Shown: positions 44,245-54,819, numbered from the stretch's first letter. The stretch: DNA of 64,000 nucleotides from Labilibacter sediminis (GCF_005877885.1 NZ_VCHY01000004.1:248001-312000), one strand, 5' to 3'. Notes: generated by a model not told the origin, from the letters alone. Numbers and translations are program-made.

Positions 44245-45684
44245 ATGATGAAATCGAATTTCAGAATATTATTTAGTGCAGTAGTTTCTTTATTGCTTTT
44301 GGTGGTTTTAGCCTGCCAAAAAGATGAAGAAGCACCTGCTTTAAATCCTGATGCAGGACCAAGTTTCCATAATATCGAAAATGATGGATATTTTGTTGAG
44401 CTTTCGGCACAGGAGGCAGTTGAAGAACAAACAGGTACATGGCGAATATATACTGGAGAAAATGGACGTTTTGACGATGTAAATGATCCGAAAACCAGGT
44501 TTTATGGCGAACCAGGAGAGAAATATGTTTTAGGTTGGGAATTAAGTAGAGGTAGCGATTATGAAGCCAGTCAAATAGATGTGTCTTTTAAACCTTTAAA
44601 ACCTGTGTTAAGAACAATGGTAGGTGATACTTTATTTAATAATCGTTCATTATGGCTCGAATCTGATAAACCTAAGTTTGGAGCTTCAGGCTTATGGGAA
44701 ATTGTAGAAGGTGAAGGAGGGCGTATTTTAAATGAAGAAACCAGTAAAGGGGAATTTATAGGTCTACAAAATCAAGAATATACGCTTCGTTGGTCACTAA
44801 TATATGGATATAAAAAAGAATCTCTTGAGTTTACCTTTGTAACGGATACTTTAAATGCATTTGCAGGTGACGATGAATTAGATATTGTTACCTCCGGCGA
44901 TAATAAATTTCATACCCTGGATGCCTTTTTACCTGCCGGAGCTACGGCTCAATGGGAAATTATTAAAGGTCAATCAGGAAAAGTTTATAATGATGACAAT
45001 GCCAATTCTTTGTTTGAAGGAGTTGCGGATACAATTTATTCTTTAAAATGGACAGTTAATTTAGATGGAGAGTTATCTGTTGATACGGTTGATGTTCATT
45101 TTAGGGGTAAGTGGGGCGTATGGACTGATTTAAGGGATAATCAAACTTATCGTTTTGCCACCATCAATGGTTTGGAGTGGATGGCAGAAAACTACAATTA
45201 TGCCTATCATCCAGGGGTAGGTTCAGTTTATTATGGTTTTGCTGATAGAGCCGTTATAAATGGCGGACACGTAGTAGAGACAGAAGAAGACCGGAAGTTT
45301 TATGGTAGACTATACACTTTTGAAGCAGCATATTATGGTGCCCCTGAAGGATGGCGCCTACCAACGATGGTTGAGTATGAGGATATGCTTGTGGCTCTGG
45401 GAGGTCCGCTTTATGCTGATCCAAAAATCAAAATGGATGGTGATAGCGGATTAGATTTAAATTATCCTGGATACCTGCAACGATATAGCAATTTAGATTC
45501 TTATTACAGAAATGTATTTGAATCTCAGGGTGGCTATGGGTATTGGTGGACTTCAGATGTTGATGATTTAACAGGTTTTGTTACTTGCTATAGCATAATG
45601 GCTGAAGGTGATTTACCAGGATCAGTAATTATCAATCAAAGTTATTCAATGTCGGTACGATATGTTCGTGAGGTTACTAAATAA
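44245..45684 (+). CDS. FISUMP-domain lipoprotein with PKD-like repeats
   Basis: A 479-residue lipoprotein (a second ATG at 44248 is equally good). The signal peptide ends VVLAC (Cys24-25 region). Three PKD/Ig-like repeats follow (about 55-115, 120-200, 205-290), each with a TWRIYTGENGRF / LWEIVEGEGGRI / QWEIIKGQSGKV strand and a ...YxLxWxL strand. The C-terminus (about 290-479) is a Fibrobacter succinogenes major paralogous (FISUMP) domain: WTDLRDNQTYRFATINGLEWMAENYNY, GRLYTFEAA, PEGWRLPTMVEYEDML and YGYWWTS. FISUMP domains occur in surface lipoproteins with suspected binding or C-type-lectin-like roles. It lies between SusD and the subtilisin gene with 22-bp and 12-bp gaps, so it is part of the same transcription unit. 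Confidence 0.88.
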   Translation: MMKSNFRILFSAVVSLLLLVVLACQKDEEAPALNPDAGPSFHNIENDGYFVELSAQEAVEEQTGTWRIYTGENGRFDDVNDPKTRFYGEPGEKYVLGWELSRGSDYEASQIDVSFKPLKPVLRTMVGDTLFNNRSLWLESDKPKFGASGLWEIVEGEGGRILNEETSKGEFIGLQNQEYTLRWSLIYGYKKESLEFTFVTDTLNAFAGDDELDIVTSGDNKFHTLDAFLPAGATAQWEIIKGQSGKVYNDDNANSLFEGVADTIYSLKWTVNLDGELSVDTVDVHFRGKWGVWTDLRDNQTYRFATINGLEWMAENYNYAYHPGVGSVYYGFADRAVINGGHVVETEEDRKFYGRLYTFEAAYYGAPEGWRLPTMVEYEDMLVALGGPLYADPKIKMDGDSGLDLNYPGYLQRYSNLDSYYRNVFESQGGYGYWWTSDVDDLTGFVTCYSIMAEGDLPGSVIINQSYSMSVRYVREVTK

Positions 45685-45696
45685 AGCGAAGTGAAA

Positions 45697-48600
45697 ATGA
45701 AGAAATTTATTACATATATAACTCTTTCAATATTAGTGGCTTTAACAACTGATGTGTTTGCTCAATTGGAGCAAATACAAAATATTGGCGAGCATATTGA
45801 AAAAGGAAAGGTACGATTAAAACTGAAACAGGAGGTATGGCAAAGTGCTACTCAGCTTAAGAGTTTAAATGTTTCTAATGCAAGCCAATCAGATATTGGT
45901 GTAGCAAGTATTGATCGAGTAGGAGAGCAGGTAGGTATTACCCGCATAAAAAGGGTTTTCCCATTCTCATTGAAAAATGAGCCCAAACACCAGGAGTATG
46001 GTTTACATCTGTGGTTCGAAGTAGAGTTTGATAGTAACGTTGATGTTGAGTATGCAGTTGAATTATACCAGTCGCTTTCGGAAGTAGATATTGCGAAACC
46101 TTTATTTAAAAAGGTACGATTAGATAGCGATAAAGAACCAGTAAAATTTGCAGCCAGTAAAATGGAGGTAATTAAGGAGGCAGTGTCAACTCCTGTTAGC
46201 CTAAAAAGTGCAAGTGTGGAGCCTATCGTTCCCAATGATCCAATGTTTGATCAACAGTGGCACTTTAAAACGGATCTGGAAGAATATGAGGGGGGTAAAG
46301 ATATTGAAATTACCAAAGCATGGACTATCTCCTCAGGCGATTCAAGTGTTATTGTTGCTATTGTAGATGGTGGTATTGATGTCAATCACGAAGACTTATA
46401 TAAGCACGTTTGGATTAACGAAGCAGAGCTAAATGGTGAAGATGGAGTTGATGATGATCAAAATGGTTACGTTGATGATATAAACGGATTTAACTTTGTT
46501 TTTCCTGGAGAAATTACTCCGCACGGGCATGGTACACACGTTGCCGGTACGGTAGGAGCAATTACAAACAATGGAGTAGGTGTTGCCGGTGTTGCCGGTG
46601 GAGGTGTAAGTCATACTGATGACGAAGGTAAAGAATATATTGATAATGGTGTAAGAATGATTTCCTGTCAGGTTTTTGATGATCGATCTGCTTCCTCTGG
46701 AAATTTTGCAGCGGCAATTGTTTATGGTGCCGATAATGGTGCGGTCATCTCACAAAACTCATGGGGGTATACGGTTCCCAATTATTACGAACCGGAAGTT
46801 TATGATGCAATCAATTACTTTGTGGCAGAGGCAGGTCAGTACGAAGGTAGTCCCATGAAGGGAGGTATCTTGTTCTTTGCGGCCGGTAACGATGGGCTCG
46901 AGCAAACACACTATCCGGCTACTTTTGATGAAGTAGTTGCGGTAACATCCATTGGTCCACAGGGGTTTGCTGCACCTTATACCAATTATGGAGTGTGGAC
47001 TGATATTGCTGCACCAGGTGGTGATCAATCTAACTATGGACATGAAGCTGGTGTTTTAAGTACATTGCCATATAACGAGTATGGATACTTCCAGGGGACA
47101 TCAATGGCTTGTCCGCATGTTTCTGGTGTAGCAGCGCTTATTTTAACCAAGTATGGTGGTGAAGAGATGACTCCGGATGTATTGAGAAACAGGGTTGTTA
47201 ATTCTACCAAGCGATTTATATTCGACCATCAGGGTAAGTACGGAACGGGTATGTTAAATGCACCGAATGCCCTGGCTAATGATGAAAAAATTCCGCCGGA
47301 AGCCATTGATGATCTGGAAGCAACTGAAATATACCATAACGAAGTTCGTTTGCAATGGACAATCCCGGTTGATCAGGATAATTTTCAGCCGGCACTTATT
47401 TATTTAGCTTTAAGTGGTTCTGAGATTACAGATGAAAACTTTGATCAAAAGCCTCAATTGGTTTTCGAAAATCCTTTTGACGCAGGTACTCAGGTGCAGG
47501 TAAATATAGGTGACTTAATTAAACAAACTGATTATTGGTTTGCCATTAAAACAGAAGATCAGTTTGGTAATATCTCTGAAATATCAAACATAGTTGACCT
47601 TACAACAACTGATTCTCCTCAGTTTAAATTATCAAAGAGTTCTCTCAATGTAGATATCGATGTAACACAAGCCTCCACATACACCGAGGTTATTCAATTA
47701 TCCAACGTTGGAGAAGGTATTGTTTATTGGGAAAACTATGTTGAAAATGAACGCCTGTATAAAATTATTGAGGAAGAAGCCGAAGAAGAAGTAGAGGCAA
47801 ACCTTGCTTTTGCAGAGGCGCATCCGGAATTATTTTTAGCTCCTGTGGATCCTAAGGTTCAACCCCTGACCTTAAAAGCTGCTGAAATAACTAAAAAAAC
47901 ATCTGACTACTGGGATTATGATGAAACGATATTTAAGGCAGGTTATACTTATGAGAATGGTAATGATCCAATATCTCTGTTAAGTACCTACAACCCTAAT
48001 GCCGGACTTATTTCTGCTACACGCTTTAATGTTGATTTGGATTATACTTTTAATTTAACTCACCTTGAAGTAGCCATGTACAATAATACTGATGAAAAAC
48101 CAATTATTGTTGAGTTACGCAAAGGTTCAACAAAACTGGAAGAATCTGAAGTTGTATACATGCAGGAGTATTATACCGATACAGTTGAAACATTTGGTTT
48201 TCAAAGAATACCTTTGTTTAAGCCGCATCGTTTTGAAGATGGTGAAATATTCTGGGTAATACTGCACTTTCCAAAGGAAGATGAAATGCCTTTAGGTTTA
48301 ACCTCGGATACATGGCATCCCAATATCTTTTTAATGTCGAGAGATAATGGGCGATCATTCTTTGATATGCAAACTTGGCGTGATGGACCATTTATTCCAT
48401 TAGTACGTGCATTAAGTACAGGAGATGATGGAGCTTATGTGTTTTTAAAGCCCGGGAAAGGGGAAATAGCAGAAGGTGAAACGCAAAACGTAGATGTTCA
48501 TATTGATGCCAATTATTTATCGGAAGGGAAACATTTGGCTTCTGTAACCTTAGTTACCAATGATGATGACAAGTCGTATGTTTCAATGGAAGTGAATGTT

Positions 48601-51600
48601 AATGTTACAGGTCATACCGCTTCTGTTGATACCATTGAAGTTCGTGATTTTAAGGTGCTGCAAAATATCGAGAACAGCTTGACGCTTGAGCTTAAAAATA
48701 CTGGTCTGGCAAAGCTTGAAGTGTATGATGTTCAATCTGTAGAACCAGGTTTTGTTAAAGACTTTAATGATACTGTTCATATTTATCAGGATTATACCGG
48801 AGAAGTACCATTTAAATTCACACCAACACACCTGGGGATTTTAGAAACAAAGCTTCAGTTAAAAACAAATCAAGGTTTAATTAGCATTCCGGTTAATATG
48901 AATAGTTCTGCTCCAGCTGGTATGGATGCGATTATTCCTTCTAATATATTAAACCTGGCCTATGGTGAATCAGGAACATTAGAATTGGAAATAACAAATG
49001 ACGGTTCAGGTTCAAATTTAGAATACGATTTGAGTCAGTATACCATGCTTAATAAAGCAAAAGCTACCATGCCGGATATGTTAAACTATCAGTTAATCAC
49101 CTCTGAAGATGTAGGAGGACCTGCTGCTGGAGCATGGAATGATATTTCTACAATTGGTACGGTATATGACGGAATTGCAGTCTGGGAAGATACCCTTGAC
49201 TTAGGTACCAGAATTCCATTCTTTAATGAGGTGATGGAAACTGCCTGGCATGGTTTTGAGGGAGTTATTTATTTCTACTCTACTTGGGAGAATGGCGTTC
49301 AATTACCGGCTGAATATCCAGAGAGTGTTGGTTTAGGTGCAATGGCTCCATTATTGTTTAGTGATAGTTCTGCATACTTTCCTATAAAAGAGTTTATTCA
49401 CTATTCATATGGCGATAGAAATGTATTTACCGTAACGGTAAAAGAACGCATACCGGGTAATCCTAATGCTGATTCTGATGAAATGACTTATCAGGTAGTT
49501 TTATATCGAGATGGAGCAGTAGAATACAGATATAAAGACGTAAGTGCCTTAAGGCCTGAAATGGAGTACGTAGTTGCTTTGCACGGATTTACTGTCGACG
49601 ATTATGTGGTATATAAAAATCTGGATGAAACAACGAAAAATGTATATGATGGTTTGGTGGTAAGGTTTGAGCCGGTGAATGATGGTTCAATGATATTATA
49701 TGCTACTCCTGATAAAGGTCTTTTATATGATACTCAAACTGCTAACGTAAAATTGAACATTGATCCAACAATGTATGATGTATATGCCGGATCATATCAA
49801 AATGCGGTTATTGTAAATGCCAATACGGCTTCTGGTAAGTTAGAACTGCCATTTACAATTAATATTGCTGGTGCACCTTCGTTTGAAGCAAGCGATACGA
49901 TAAAGTTTGGAATTACTAATGTAGGACATACATCAACAGAGCTTTGTAAAGTAGAAAATACAGGTAGTGATAAAGGACTAGTTACTAATATTAGCTTTGA
50001 TAATGCTCAATTTATGAGTTCTGTAACTTTTCCATATTCGATCAGTCCAATGGCTCATGCTTATATTCCTGTTTCTTATTCTCCAAATACAGTTGGTAAT
50101 GTGGTTGGTATAATGACCTTAACGTATAGTAATGGAACAACAGAAGTGGTAAGATTGGAAGCTAAGGGGCAAGTTGATCCTGCATATTCACATATAATAC
50201 CTTCAAATATTAAGATTGATGTGAATGCCGGAGAAGAAGAAGAAGAAGTGCCATTTAGTTTAACTACATCTGCATCTGGAGCCAATCTACAATACTCTTT
50301 TGTAAATAGTATGTATGCTAGTGCAACACATGAATCTATAAAAAGAGCATCTGAATCAAATGAGGTTTTAAAGGAAGATTTGTATGGATATACCTGGGCT
50401 ACTGATTCTATGGGTATTATTTTTAAATGGGAATCTATTAAGGACGAAGGCGAAGTGCTGAACATTAAGAGCGGGAAGCAATATGCATTGGAATTACCAT
50501 TTGAGTTTCCGTTTTATGGAGAAACTTTCGATTCAATCTGGATTTCTAAAAATGGATATGTGACGGTTGTTGAGCCTAAGGGAGAGCCTTTCTCTCTTGA
50601 TTTTGAGGAGAATGATGGTTTAGCAGGTATGATAGCTCCTTTCTGGACTCCATTAGTTGCTGCCAATAAGGGTGAAGGAGTGTTGCTAAAAACGGAAACC
50701 GATCGGGTCATCGTAGAGTGGAATGATTTTAGACCAGAGGAAGGAAGTACCGGTGGTGGTAATGTTACCTTCCAGTTGGAATTACTGGATGATGGACGTA
50801 TTTTCTTCCATTATAATAATATCCAATATTTTGAATCTGTATTACAGTATGGTTTAGAGAGTCCTGATGAACAGGAAACTTTAAATAAGCCAAGAACATG
50901 GATATTATCCTGGACCGACTTATACGATACCAGAACAGTATCTATTCATCCTCCATTAAAATCGATACTAAATACCGGAGTAACGTCTAATTTTAATATT
51001 GAAGTGGATGGTAACCGCTTTTATAAGTCAGGAGTATATCTTGATACAGTTCGGTTATTAACAAATAGTTATGCTCAACCTGAAATAAATATTCCTGTGG
51101 AAATTAATTTTACAGGAAAGGCAGAACTAACTCCTGTTGAAGTACCATCTTTTGAGGAAGTTATTTATGCAGATAATCTGGTAATCAAAGGGTGGATTGA
51201 ACTGGCTAATAATAGTAGTGATGTTGTAATTATTGAGCAGATTGTTGATACTAACCTTGGAGAAGTGAAGTTTTATGATGTTGAAGGTGATGAAATGGTT
51301 AGAAGTATTGTAGATGAATCAAGCCTTCTAAAGTACGTTGAAATTGATCCTTGGCATACAACTAAAATACAAATTGAACTATTAGTAGGGGAGTTTTCTG
51401 ATAAAAACGGTACACTCACCTGGAAAGGGAATTTTACTGAAGTTGAGTCGGATATTTCAGTTACCCTGGTTGAATCCCCGGTTTTTGAATGGACTGCTAC
51501 TGATCAAACATTTATTGTAAATGCTACCGAAGGAGGTACGTATAGTTTCGAGGTAGAAAATAAGGGAGAAACAACATTATCTTATGAACTTGTTCCTGCT

Positions 51601-53310
51601 GTTGTTCCAACAGGAGATGGAGATACTGGTTCTGCCATTATTGAAGAAGTTGGTAATTATACTTTTGAGTTACCAAGTGTTGTTGATTCTTTGGCTTTAG
51701 ATAGTAAAGATGTTGCCGATGGCGTATTTACTCCATTGGTAGGAGGGAATTTTCTTTCGTTTTGCAATGAATTTGTTGCACCGGAAGGAGGCATGTTTAT
51801 CACGCATGTAAAAGCCTGGACATACCTAAAACAATTGGATCAGTATGTGAATGTGATGATTTACGTGGGAGGAGATGATGCTCAGGATTCGGATAAGGAA
51901 ATTAGAGAAGGTGCTCCACAGTCCGGAACCAAGGTGTATGAGCAGAACTATATCATAGACCAACAAACAGATGGACAGTGGGTTGTTTATCCTCTGGCTA
52001 AACCAGTAACAATACCGGCAGGAGAGAAGTTTTATGTGATGGTTTCACCACCGGTTGATGAAAGCTTTATAGGGTATGATGTTAATACTGACCAACAACT
52101 ACAAGAGAAAACATTTGTAGGTGTGTATTGGGCAGATGGAGAATATAAGTGGTACTCAACAGCTGGTGAGGACTGGGATAATTCTATTTATAAAATTAGA
52201 CCACTAACAGCTGCAGGCAAGGGACAGTGGATTGAATTAGATCAGTATTCAGGTAAACTGACAGGAGGAGAGAAAGCTACCATTGTGGCTAGTTTTGATG
52301 CTGAACTTGCAGGACCGGGTTCGCATCTTGCTAAGCTAATTGTTAAATCTAATGATGTTAATCGATCAAAAGATCAGGTTGATATTAGCTTACATGTGAA
52401 TGGAGCACCGGAAGTAATATATCATCCAAATACTGATGCGGATACACTTAAAGTTCTTGAGTGGGATGAGTTGGTACTAAATATGATGGCAACAGATCCG
52501 GAAGGAGAAACCTTAACTTTTGAATTGATAGAAGATAAAAATAATCCGGAACTAGAGTTTGAGCAGTTAAACAACAATACTGTTCAAATGAAGTTGATAA
52601 CAGATTATGAATCGCAAGGTGAATTTACTTACTATATCAAGATAGCAGACGAGACGGGTAATGTAACTGAGGATAGCATTTTAGTTGAGGTGTTGGATAA
52701 AAACCGTGCCCCATATTTAAATCCGGATATCGATATTATTTATCTTAATATGGCCGATCCTAAAGATGGGTATACATTAGATGCCAATGAGTTATTTATC
52801 GATCCGGACGGTGATGAACTTTACATATTAGCAGGTAACTATACGCCAGAGATTGTTGATTTAGCTTTAGGTTACCGATATATAACTATTAATCCACTTC
52901 AGGAAGGCACTGGATATTTAGCCTTTGGAGCAGATGATGGAAAAGAAAATGGTTTTGTTGCCTATGGGGTATATGTAGTAGTTATTAATGATCCGGATGC
53001 AGTTGATGGGGTTCCTGACGGCTTTGGCAAAAGTATAGAGTTTGCAGAAGGGGAATTATTAAATGTTGTTCCAAATCCGGTTTCAAATGGTTTCGCAAGA
53101 GCCTGGTTTAATATGGAGACTGAAGGTAATGTGTGTTTGGAGATTTACGATATTATGGGTAAAAAACGCACTTTGTCAGTATTAGGGAAGCATACTGAAG
53201 GTGTTTATAGTGAGCGAATAGATTTTTCAAATCTAGAAAGGGGAATTTACTTCTGTAAGTTAATTGTGGCGGGTAAATTGAAGTCAACTGTGAAAGTAGT
53301 GATTAATTAG
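45697..53310 (+). CDS. Giant subtilisin-like (S8) protease with T9SS signal
   Basis: A protein of about 2,537 residues; the ATG at 45697 is preferred to a GTG at 45691 because it gives a normal signal peptide (cleavage after DVFA, about residue 22). A propeptide (25-200) precedes an S8 catalytic domain with Asp224 (VIVAIVDGGID), His278 (HGHGTHVAG) and Ser469 (GTSMACPHVSG), all intact. Then come an FN3-like domain (about 512-610), several choice-of-anchor D/Hydin-like beta sandwiches, two nidogen-like segments (NVFTVTVKERI... VEYRYKDV and RVIVEWNDF... IFFHYNNI), and cadherin-like domains near 2,240-2,440. A C-terminal T9SS sorting domain ends the protein (LLNVVPNPVSNGFARAWF, GIYFCKLIVAGK). Last gene of the SusCD locus. 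Probably surface-attached or secreted and cleaves a protein substrate. Confidence 0.93.
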   Translation: MKKFITYITLSILVALTTDVFAQLEQIQNIGEHIEKGKVRLKLKQEVWQSATQLKSLNVSNASQSDIGVASIDRVGEQVGITRIKRVFPFSLKNEPKHQEYGLHLWFEVEFDSNVDVEYAVELYQSLSEVDIAKPLFKKVRLDSDKEPVKFAASKMEVIKEAVSTPVSLKSASVEPIVPNDPMFDQQWHFKTDLEEYEGGKDIEITKAWTISSGDSSVIVAIVDGGIDVNHEDLYKHVWINEAELNGEDGVDDDQNGYVDDINGFNFVFPGEITPHGHGTHVAGTVGAITNNGVGVAGVAGGGVSHTDDEGKEYIDNGVRMISCQVFDDRSASSGNFAAAIVYGADNGAVISQNSWGYTVPNYYEPEVYDAINYFVAEAGQYEGSPMKGGILFFAAGNDGLEQTHYPATFDEVVAVTSIGPQGFAAPYTNYGVWTDIAAPGGDQSNYGHEAGVLSTLPYNEYGYFQGTSMACPHVSGVAALILTKYGGEEMTPDVLRNRVVNSTKRFIFDHQGKYGTGMLNAPNALANDEKIPPEAIDDLEATEIYHNEVRLQWTIPVDQDNFQPALIYLALSGSEITDENFDQKPQLVFENPFDAGTQVQVNIGDLIKQTDYWFAIKTEDQFGNISEISNIVDLTTTDSPQFKLSKSSLNVDIDVTQASTYTEVIQLSNVGEGIVYWENYVENERLYKIIEEEAEEEVEANLAFAEAHPELFLAPVDPKVQPLTLKAAEITKKTSDYWDYDETIFKAGYTYENGNDPISLLSTYNPNAGLISATRFNVDLDYTFNLTHLEVAMYNNTDEKPIIVELRKGSTKLEESEVVYMQEYYTDTVETFGFQRIPLFKPHRFEDGEIFWVILHFPKEDEMPLGLTSDTWHPNIFLMSRDNGRSFFDMQTWRDGPFIPLVRALSTGDDGAYVFLKPGKGEIAEGETQNVDVHIDANYLSEGKHLASVTLVTNDDDKSYVSMEVNVNVTGHTASVDTIEVRDFKVLQNIENSLTLELKNTGLAKLEVYDVQSVEPGFVKDFNDTVHIYQDYTGEVPFKFTPTHLGILETKLQLKTNQGLISIPVNMNSSAPAGMDAIIPSNILNLAYGESGTLELEITNDGSGSNLEYDLSQYTMLNKAKATMPDMLNYQLITSEDVGGPAAGAWNDISTIGTVYDGIAVWEDTLDLGTRIPFFNEVMETAWHGFEGVIYFYSTWENGVQLPAEYPESVGLGAMAPLLFSDSSAYFPIKEFIHYSYGDRNVFTVTVKERIPGNPNADSDEMTYQVVLYRDGAVEYRYKDVSALRPEMEYVVALHGFTVDDYVVYKNLDETTKNVYDGLVVRFEPVNDGSMILYATPDKGLLYDTQTANVKLNIDPTMYDVYAGSYQNAVIVNANTASGKLELPFTINIAGAPSFEASDTIKFGITNVGHTSTELCKVENTGSDKGLVTNISFDNAQFMSSVTFPYSISPMAHAYIPVSYSPNTVGNVVGIMTLTYSNGTTEVVRLEAKGQVDPAYSHIIPSNIKIDVNAGEEEEEVPFSLTTSASGANLQYSFVNSMYASATHESIKRASESNEVLKEDLYGYTWATDSMGIIFKWESIKDEGEVLNIKSGKQYALELPFEFPFYGETFDSIWISKNGYVTVVEPKGEPFSLDFEENDGLAGMIAPFWTPLVAANKGEGVLLKTETDRVIVEWNDFRPEEGSTGGGNVTFQLELLDDGRIFFHYNNIQYFESVLQYGLESPDEQETLNKPRTWILSWTDLYDTRTVSIHPPLKSILNTGVTSNFNIEVDGNRFYKSGVYLDTVRLLTNSYAQPEINIPVEINFTGKAELTPVEVPSFEEVIYADNLVIKGWIELANNSSDVVIIEQIVDTNLGEVKFYDVEGDEMVRSIVDESSLLKYVEIDPWHTTKIQIELLVGEFSDKNGTLTWKGNFTEVESDISVTLVESPVFEWTATDQTFIVNATEGGTYSFEVENKGETTLSYELVPAVVPTGDGDTGSAIIEEVGNYTFELPSVVDSLALDSKDVADGVFTPLVGGNFLSFCNEFVAPEGGMFITHVKAWTYLKQLDQYVNVMIYVGGDDAQDSDKEIREGAPQSGTKVYEQNYIIDQQTDGQWVVYPLAKPVTIPAGEKFYVMVSPPVDESFIGYDVNTDQQLQEKTFVGVYWADGEYKWYSTAGEDWDNSIYKIRPLTAAGKGQWIELDQYSGKLTGGEKATIVASFDAELAGPGSHLAKLIVKSNDVNRSKDQVDISLHVNGAPEVIYHPNTDADTLKVLEWDELVLNMMATDPEGETLTFELIEDKNNPELEFEQLNNNTVQMKLITDYESQGEFTYYIKIADETGNVTEDSILVEVLDKNRAPYLNPDIDIIYLNMADPKDGYTLDANELFIDPDGDELYILAGNYTPEIVDLALGYRYITINPLQEGTGYLAFGADDGKENGFVAYGVYVVVINDPDAVDGVPDGFGKSIEFAEGELLNVVPNPVSNGFARAWFNMETEGNVCLEIYDIMGKKRTLSVLGKHTEGVYSERIDFSNLERGIYFCKLIVAGKLKSTVKVVIN

Positions 53311-53326
53311 CAGTTGAATTAGTTGA

Positions 53327-53366
53327 GAGATTTGTGGAGAATAATGAATGATTCTTCACAAATCTC
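53327..53366 (+). terminator. Terminator-like hairpin ending the SusCD-protease locus
   Basis: GAGATTTGTGGAGAAT (53327-53342) pairs with ATTCTTCACAAATCTC (53351-53366), 16 bp with one wobble and an 8-nt loop, 17 bp after the protease stop. A T-run is not strong. Confidence 0.7.
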
Positions 53367-53468
53367 ATTTGACCAAATAAATAGCTAAGCTTTCAACAGG
53401 TTTATACCAAGTTTAAGGAGGATTGAAAACTATGGATTTCAACTACCTTAAAATAAAATATAAAAAGC

Positions 53469-53993
53469 ATGAAAAATAGAAATCTTATTGTGATGATGGC
53501 TGTAGGATTGTGCCTTACATTAATTCTCTTTCCAACAGTGTCTTATTTATGGTTTGATTTTAGTGTGCAATCGCTTTATTTAGCAACGGTATTAGGAATG
53601 GTTTGCGGTGTAATTTATGGCTTGGTAAATTATCTGCGAATTAGAAAAATGGAGCATATATCAGGAAGTATCCATTCATTATTGAGAGAGGAAGAAAGAG
53701 TTGTTTTAGATGGTATTGCCCGATGTACATCAATCAATAAAACTATGGTAGGAAGATTGTATTTAACAACAGATAAAATTGTATTTCTGCCTAAGCAAGA
53801 AAAGCTTGATGTAAAACTAATGATACAGTGTAATTTAGACCAGGTAAAACAAATAGCCATAAAAAAGACTTTTGGATTATTTACTAATGGTTTAAAGATC
53901 TGTGGTCTAAATAAAGACTGGACTTTTACAGTAGACTTTCCCGAGGATTGGAAGCATCTAATTAATCAGCAAATAAATATCGTTAACGCTTAG
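53469..53993 (+). CDS. Membrane protein with GRAM domain
   Basis: A 174-residue protein with two N-terminal helices (about 7-28 and 36-55) and a cytoplasmic GRAM-type pleckstrin-like fold (about 75-170). Its typical core is MVGRLYLTTDKIVFLPK, followed by QCNLDQVKQIAIKKT and FTNGLKICG. GRAM domains bind lipids or proteins in eukaryotes; bacterial ones are poorly studied. It follows the protease gene by 158 bp with a hairpin between, so it is probably a separate unit. Role unknown. Confidence 0.78.
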   Translation: MKNRNLIVMMAVGLCLTLILFPTVSYLWFDFSVQSLYLATVLGMVCGVIYGLVNYLRIRKMEHISGSIHSLLREEERVVLDGIARCTSINKTMVGRLYLTTDKIVFLPKQEKLDVKLMIQCNLDQVKQIAIKKTFGLFTNGLKICGLNKDWTFTVDFPEDWKHLINQQINIVNA

Positions 53994-54117
53994 TTTTGTA
54001 CTCAATAATCATTAAATATTCAACTTACAGTTTCTAATCCTTTAACAATCTCAGCACCTATTGATCTTATGATCTTTCTATTTTAAAACATTTCATCTAT
54101 CTTTCACTTGTTGATAA

Positions 54118-54819
54118 ATGCATAAAGTGAAAAGATTAGGACCCCATATACCCATAGAAAAAAGACGATTTATTCATAGTCTTATTTTTCCGTCAGTTTT
54201 TTTATTAATCATTTTTGTGGTTAAACTGATAGAAACACTGGAGGGAATCTCATTATCGGAATGGGGGGTAAGGCCTTTATCAGGGGAAGGCATTTGGGGA
54301 ATATTGTTTTCACCCTTAATTCATGGCGATTGGGATCATTTATATTCTAATTCGGTAACCTTGTTTATTTTAGGCATTACCTTGTTTTATTTCTATAATA
54401 AAATAGCCTATAAGGTTTTTTTTCTGATTTATTTCCTGAGTGGATTAGGGGTGTGGCTGGCAGCACGCGACTCATGGCATATTGGGGCAAGTGGTGTAAT
54501 ATATGGTTTGGCATCCTTTTTGGCTGTCAGTGGTATCTTACGTCATCATATTCGGCTAACGGCAATATCTTTACTGGTTATCTTTTTTTACGGGGGAATG
54601 GTATGGGGTGCTTTTCCCCTGAAAATTGATTTGCCTTACTCTTGGGAAGGCCATTTTTGGGGAGGCTTGGCAGGTTTGCTTATGGCAATGGTATATAGAA
54701 AGGAAGGCCCGCAACGTCCACGTTCTCCGCTGGAGGACGAAGAGGATACAGATGAAGAGGAAGAGGAAGAGGAAGAGGAAGAGGATCCATACTGGATGAA
54801 TACGAATATTGAACCATAG
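54118..54819 (+). CDS. Rhomboid family intramembrane serine protease
   Basis: A 233-residue membrane protease with about six helices. The catalytic serine is Ser125 in HIGASGVIYG and the histidine is His179 in WEGHFWGGLAG; the upstream HGDWDHLYSN carries the conserved loop asparagine and histidines. These proteases cleave membrane proteins within or near the lipid bilayer. The soluble C-terminus (about 205-233) is unusually acidic: a run of ten glutamates encoded by five GAAGAG repeats (54754-54783), then DPYWMNTNIEP. The tail is not part of the rhomboid fold. Substrate unknown. Confidence 0.92.
   Translation: MHKVKRLGPHIPIEKRRFIHSLIFPSVFLLIIFVVKLIETLEGISLSEWGVRPLSGEGIWGILFSPLIHGDWDHLYSNSVTLFILGITLFYFYNKIAYKVFFLIYFLSGLGVWLAARDSWHIGASGVIYGLASFLAVSGILRHHIRLTAISLLVIFFYGGMVWGAFPLKIDLPYSWEGHFWGGLAGLLMAMVYRKEGPQRPRSPLEDEEDTDEEEEEEEEEEDPYWMNTNIEP
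54754..54783 (+). repeat. Hexanucleotide (GAAGAG)5 tract in rhomboid tail
   Basis: Five perfect copies of GAAGAG encode a poly-glutamate stretch. Slippage by whole units would alter tail length without changing frame. Confidence 0.85.
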
